From Paraburkholderia tropica (lineage in GTDB: Bacteria; Pseudomonadota; Gammaproteobacteria; Burkholderiales; Burkholderiaceae): a stretch of DNA of 64,000 bases. A model generated the notes under the pieces. The model did no database searches. It had not been told where the DNA came from and was given only the letters and a program-made list of their open reading frames with translations. Made by a program: the position numbers and the translations under genes. This document shows positions 61,580-64,000 of the stretch, one piece after another; within the stretch, counting starts at the first letter, position 1; each line of letters starts with the position of its first letter. The stretch covers positions 124,001 through 188,000 of the forward strand of contig NZ_CAJZAR010000079.1 in assembly GCF_914484835.1 (NCBI RefSeq), in the 5' to 3' direction.

Positions 61580-63061
61580 TCATTTCACGGGCTCCGCCAC
61601 CTTCGCGGCGCCGGCCTTTTCCTCGATGCGGCGGCCCACGTCGGCGTCGATATGCTTCCAGTACGTGAACACGTTCTCGCGCACCGGGCTGCCCACGCCG
61701 TTCAGGCTCGCCACCACCTGCTCGACCAGCAGTTCGCGCTGCTTGTCGTTGAACACGTTGCGCACGAGATCGCCGGGCTGGCCGAAGTCGTCGTCTTCCG
61801 CGTGCAGCGTGTAGGCGCTGCGCACCATGTCGCCGTCGGTTTCCCAGCCGTCGTCGGCGGGACCGGTTTCGTCCGCCCACGCACGGCCGAAGCTGTTCGG
61901 CGCGTAGACCGGCGCGTTGCCGGTATGGTCGAACGCCATATGGCCGTCGAATTGATAGGTCTGCACGGGCACCTTCGGGCGGTTCACGGGCAGCTGGTTG
62001 AAGTTCGTGCCGATGCGCGCGCGATGCGCGTCGTTATAGGCGAAGGCGCGGCCCAGCAGCATCTTGTCCGGCGACAGGCCGATGCCCGGCACCGTGTTGC
62101 CCGGCGAGAACGCGGCCTGCTCGATCTGCGCGAAGAAGTTCTCCGGGTTGCGGTTCAGCGTCATCGTGCCGACCTTGATCAGCGGGTAGTCCTTGTGCGA
62201 CCAGGTCTTGGTCAGATCGAACGGATTGAAGCGATAGTGCTTCGCCTCCGCATACGGCATGACCTGCACGAACAGCGTCCACGACGGGAATTCGCCGCGC
62301 TTGATGGCCTCGAACAGATCGCGGCGATGGAAGTCGGCGTCGCGGCCCGCCATCGCTTCCGCTTCGGCGTTCGTGAAGTGGGCCATGCCCTGCTGGGTGT
62401 GGAAGTGATACTTGACCCAGAACTTCTCGCCCTGCGCGTTCACCCACATATACGTGTGCGAACCGTAGCCGTTCATGTTGCGCCACGTCTTCGGCAAGCC
62501 GCGCTCGCCCATCAGATACGTGACCTGGTGCGCCGTTTCCGGGTTGTGGGTCCAGAAGTCCCACTGCATTTCGGCGTCGCGCAGGCCCGAATCGGGCAGA
62601 CGCTTCTGGCTGCGGATGAAGTGCGGAAACTTCATCGGATCGCGCACGAAGAATACCGGCGTGTTGTTGCCGACCAGATCGTAATTGCCTTCGGTCGTGT
62701 AGAACTTCAGCGAGAAACCGCGCACGTCGCGCCAGGTATCGGGGCTGCCCATCTCGCCCGCGACGGTCGAGAAGCGCGCCAGCATCTCGGTGGCCGCGCC
62801 CTTCTGGAACAGCGCCGCCTTCGTGTATTGCGAAACGTCCTCAGTCGTCTTGAACTCGCCGAATGCGCCGGAGCCCTTCGCGTGCGGTTGACGCTCGGGC
62901 ACCTTCTCGCGGTTGAAGTGCGCCATCTGTTCGAGGAAATGCACGTCGTGCAGCAGGATCGGACCGTCCGGTCCCACCGTCAGCGAATTGCGGTCGCTCA
63001 CGGCCGGTGCGCCCGCGCTCGTCGTGGATTTGCCCAGAGGTTTGCCGCTCGAATCAGCCAT
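61580..63061 (-). CDS. katA: Heme catalase (clade 3, small subunit)
   Basis: A 493-residue cytosolic catalase that disproportionates hydrogen peroxide. The distal His is in ERQPHAKGSGAFGEF, the distal Asn in GNYDLVGNNTPVFFVRDP, and the proximal heme Tyr in GRAFAYNDAHRARIG. The length is that of monofunctional small-subunit (clade 3) enzymes, with no C-terminal flavodoxin-like domain. It follows AGGAG. Several copies of the GTTTCCGATCGGAAAC palindrome lie 200-320 bases upstream of its start; whether they regulate it is unknown. Confidence 0.96.
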   Translation of the reverse strand: MADSSGKPLGKSTTSAGAPAVSDRNSLTVGPDGPILLHDVHFLEQMAHFNREKVPERQPHAKGSGAFGEFKTTEDVSQYTKAALFQKGAATEMLARFSTVAGEMGSPDTWRDVRGFSLKFYTTEGNYDLVGNNTPVFFVRDPMKFPHFIRSQKRLPDSGLRDAEMQWDFWTHNPETAHQVTYLMGERGLPKTWRNMNGYGSHTYMWVNAQGEKFWVKYHFHTQQGMAHFTNAEAEAMAGRDADFHRRDLFEAIKRGEFPSWTLFVQVMPYAEAKHYRFNPFDLTKTWSHKDYPLIKVGTMTLNRNPENFFAQIEQAAFSPGNTVPGIGLSPDKMLLGRAFAYNDAHRARIGTNFNQLPVNRPKVPVQTYQFDGHMAFDHTGNAPVYAPNSFGRAWADETGPADDGWETDGDMVRSAYTLHAEDDDFGQPGDLVRNVFNDKQRELLVEQVVASLNGVGSPVRENVFTYWKHIDADVGRRIEEKAGAAKVAEPVK

Positions 63062-63266
63062 TTCACATCTCCTGTGGAATCGCCAGGCCGCGCTGCACGG
63101 ATCGTTCCGCGCTCCTTCTCAGTGGGGCGTCGCGGCTGGATTGTGGGACGGTTCTGCGCGCGGTCCGCCGCGCCAGGGAAAGAGCATTGTGCACGGATGA
63201 GCCAGGCGATGCGCTTAACTCGTGCCGCGTCTTGACACGGGTTGATTGCCGGTCGCGCGGCGGCGC

Positions 63267-63385
63267 GTTGCCGATCGGAAACGTGTGTCCGCGGCGCGTT
63301 TTTCCGATCGGATTCATGTGTTTCGCATCGGCAATTTCCACCTGTCGAGCGCCCCGCACATCGACAACTATTTCCGATGCGAATC
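63267..63385. repeat. Four copies of the TTTCCGATCGGAAA palindrome
   Basis: GTTGCCGATCGGAAAC at 63267-63282, TTTCCGATCGGATT at 63301-63314, GTTTCGCATCGGCAAT at 63320-63335 and TTTCCGATGCGAATC at 63371-63385. They lie between katA and the phasin gene, at 34, 19 and 51 bases spacing. Confidence 0.7.
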
Positions 63386-63423
63386 AAGCGTTTACTGAAA
63401 TGTTGCGACGCACAATAAAGTGC

Positions 63424-63451
63424 TTGACACAGGCTTCTTTTGCGATATCAT
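63424..63451 (+). promoter_or_regulatory. Sigma-70 promoter of the phasin gene
   Basis: A perfect TTGACA at 63424-63429 is followed after 16 bases by TATCAT at 63446-63451. The predicted start of transcription near 63458 leaves a leader of about 110 bases. Confidence 0.8.
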
Positions 63452-63566
63452 GAACTCGATTGCTGCATCGCATCAATGCGCGACCCGGTGATCGATTCGA
63501 CTGAAAGTCCTCTTTTATTCGCCACGGAACCGACGCGTAGCGGTCCCTACAATCAGGAACAACGAC

Positions 63567-64000
63567 ATGTCTCTGCCCACTCCCGAACAATTCGCCGCCA
63601 CCCAGAAAGCCGGTCTCGAAGCCCTCTTTGGTCTCACGACCAAGGCGTTCGAAGGTGCGGTCAAGCTGGCTGAACTGAACATCGAAACGGCCCGCGCAGC
63701 AATCGCCGAAGGCCAGGAACACGCGCAGCGCTCGCTGTCGTCGAAGGACCCGCAAGGCTTCTTCGCGCTGCAAGCGGGCTTCGCGCAGCCGGCCGCCGAA
63801 AAGGCGCTGGCCTATGGCCGCAACGTGTACGCCATCGTCTCGGCCGCGCAGTCGGAATTCGCTCAGGCCGCGCAAAGCCAGATCGAGCAGCAGCAACACG
63901 CCGTGCAAACCTTCGTCGACAACGCGGCGAAGAACGCACCGGCCGGCTCGGAAACCGCGGTTGCCGCCTTCAAGTCGGCCATCACGGCAGCACAAGGCGC
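63567..64000 (+). CDS. phaP: Phasin (PHA granule-associated protein), truncated by the window end
   Basis: The first 144 residues of a phasin. The start MSLPTPEQFAATQKAGLEALFGLTTKAFEGAVKLAELN and the helical, Ala/Gln/Glu-rich body (QSEFAQAAQSQIEQQQ) are those of Burkholderiaceae PhaP, which coats polyhydroxyalkanoate granules and controls their size. There is a good promoter and AGGAAC upstream. The 3' end lies outside the window; family proteins are about 180-190 residues long, so roughly 40-45 are missing. Confidence 0.93.
   Translation, partial: MSLPTPEQFAATQKAGLEALFGLTTKAFEGAVKLAELNIETARAAIAEGQEHAQRSLSSKDPQGFFALQAGFAQPAAEKALAYGRNVYAIVSAAQSEFAQAAQSQIEQQQHAVQTFVDNAAKNAPAGSETAVAAFKSAITAAQG

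Larger units (their letters stand above)
63062..63566. other. katA-phasin divergent region
   Basis: Five hundred bases with no gene. The first 200 are the katA upstream region; the centre holds four palindrome copies; the right end has the phasin promoter. Confidence 0.6.

Overview
The window comes from the chromosome of a GC-rich betaproteobacterium, most likely Paraburkholderia, Caballeronia or a close relative in the Burkholderiaceae. The signs are a Burkholderia-type trimeric porin, a PHA phasin, a double-length UvrA, a pcaQ/pcaHG protocatechuate unit, a cyoABCD oxidase and the four-gene Anbu cluster. No rRNA, tRNA, integrase, transposase or CRISPR array was seen.

Layout. 0.1-3.4 kb holds gamma-glutamyltransferase and a DHA2 efflux pump. 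3.5-6.9 kb is a tightly coupled minus-strand operon: a CDP-alcohol phosphatidyltransferase, a 2OG-Fe(II) oxygenase, a flippase-like membrane protein and a nucleotidyltransferase, which together look like an uncharacterised polar-lipid pathway. 7-19.8 kb holds small secreted proteins, a porin, an ALDH7 dehydrogenase, the protocatechuate 3,4-dioxygenase genes with their LysR regulator, an NnrU-like protein and an H-NS-like C-terminal domain protein with reversed charge in its DNA-binding loop. 20-28.6 kb holds a 1999-residue tandem UvrA under a LexA box and a TPR/GT41 glycosyltransferase.

28.9-34.1 kb holds a zinc alcohol dehydrogenase and an electrophile-response group: a TetR repressor, a DJ-1/PfpI protein, an old yellow enzyme and an ABM protein, with two copies of one 15-nt operator. 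A GDSL esterase follows. 34.2-40 kb holds cyoABCD and a solitary nuoM. 40.5-44.5 kb holds a Fur box between a possible small RNA and a cysteine-rich orphan, then two MFS transporters.

44.9-51.9 kb is a type VI secretion vgrG island: vgrG, a peptidoglycan-hydrolase effector, an immunity-like gene, then a duplicated effector tail with a second immunity-like gene. Small membrane proteins lie upstream of vgrG. At 52.05-52.34 kb, three repeats rich in DnaA-box-like 9-mers occupy non-coding DNA. 52.5-58.7 kb holds a frameshifted AcpA/phospholipase C-type phosphoesterase and the Anbu cluster (Anbu, transglutaminase, alpha-E, ATP-grasp). 59-64 kb holds a processive GT2 glycosyltransferase, a cytochrome b561, a catalase and the start of a phasin gene. 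A palindrome of the form GTTTCCGATCGGAAAC recurs across the window, mostly between genes.
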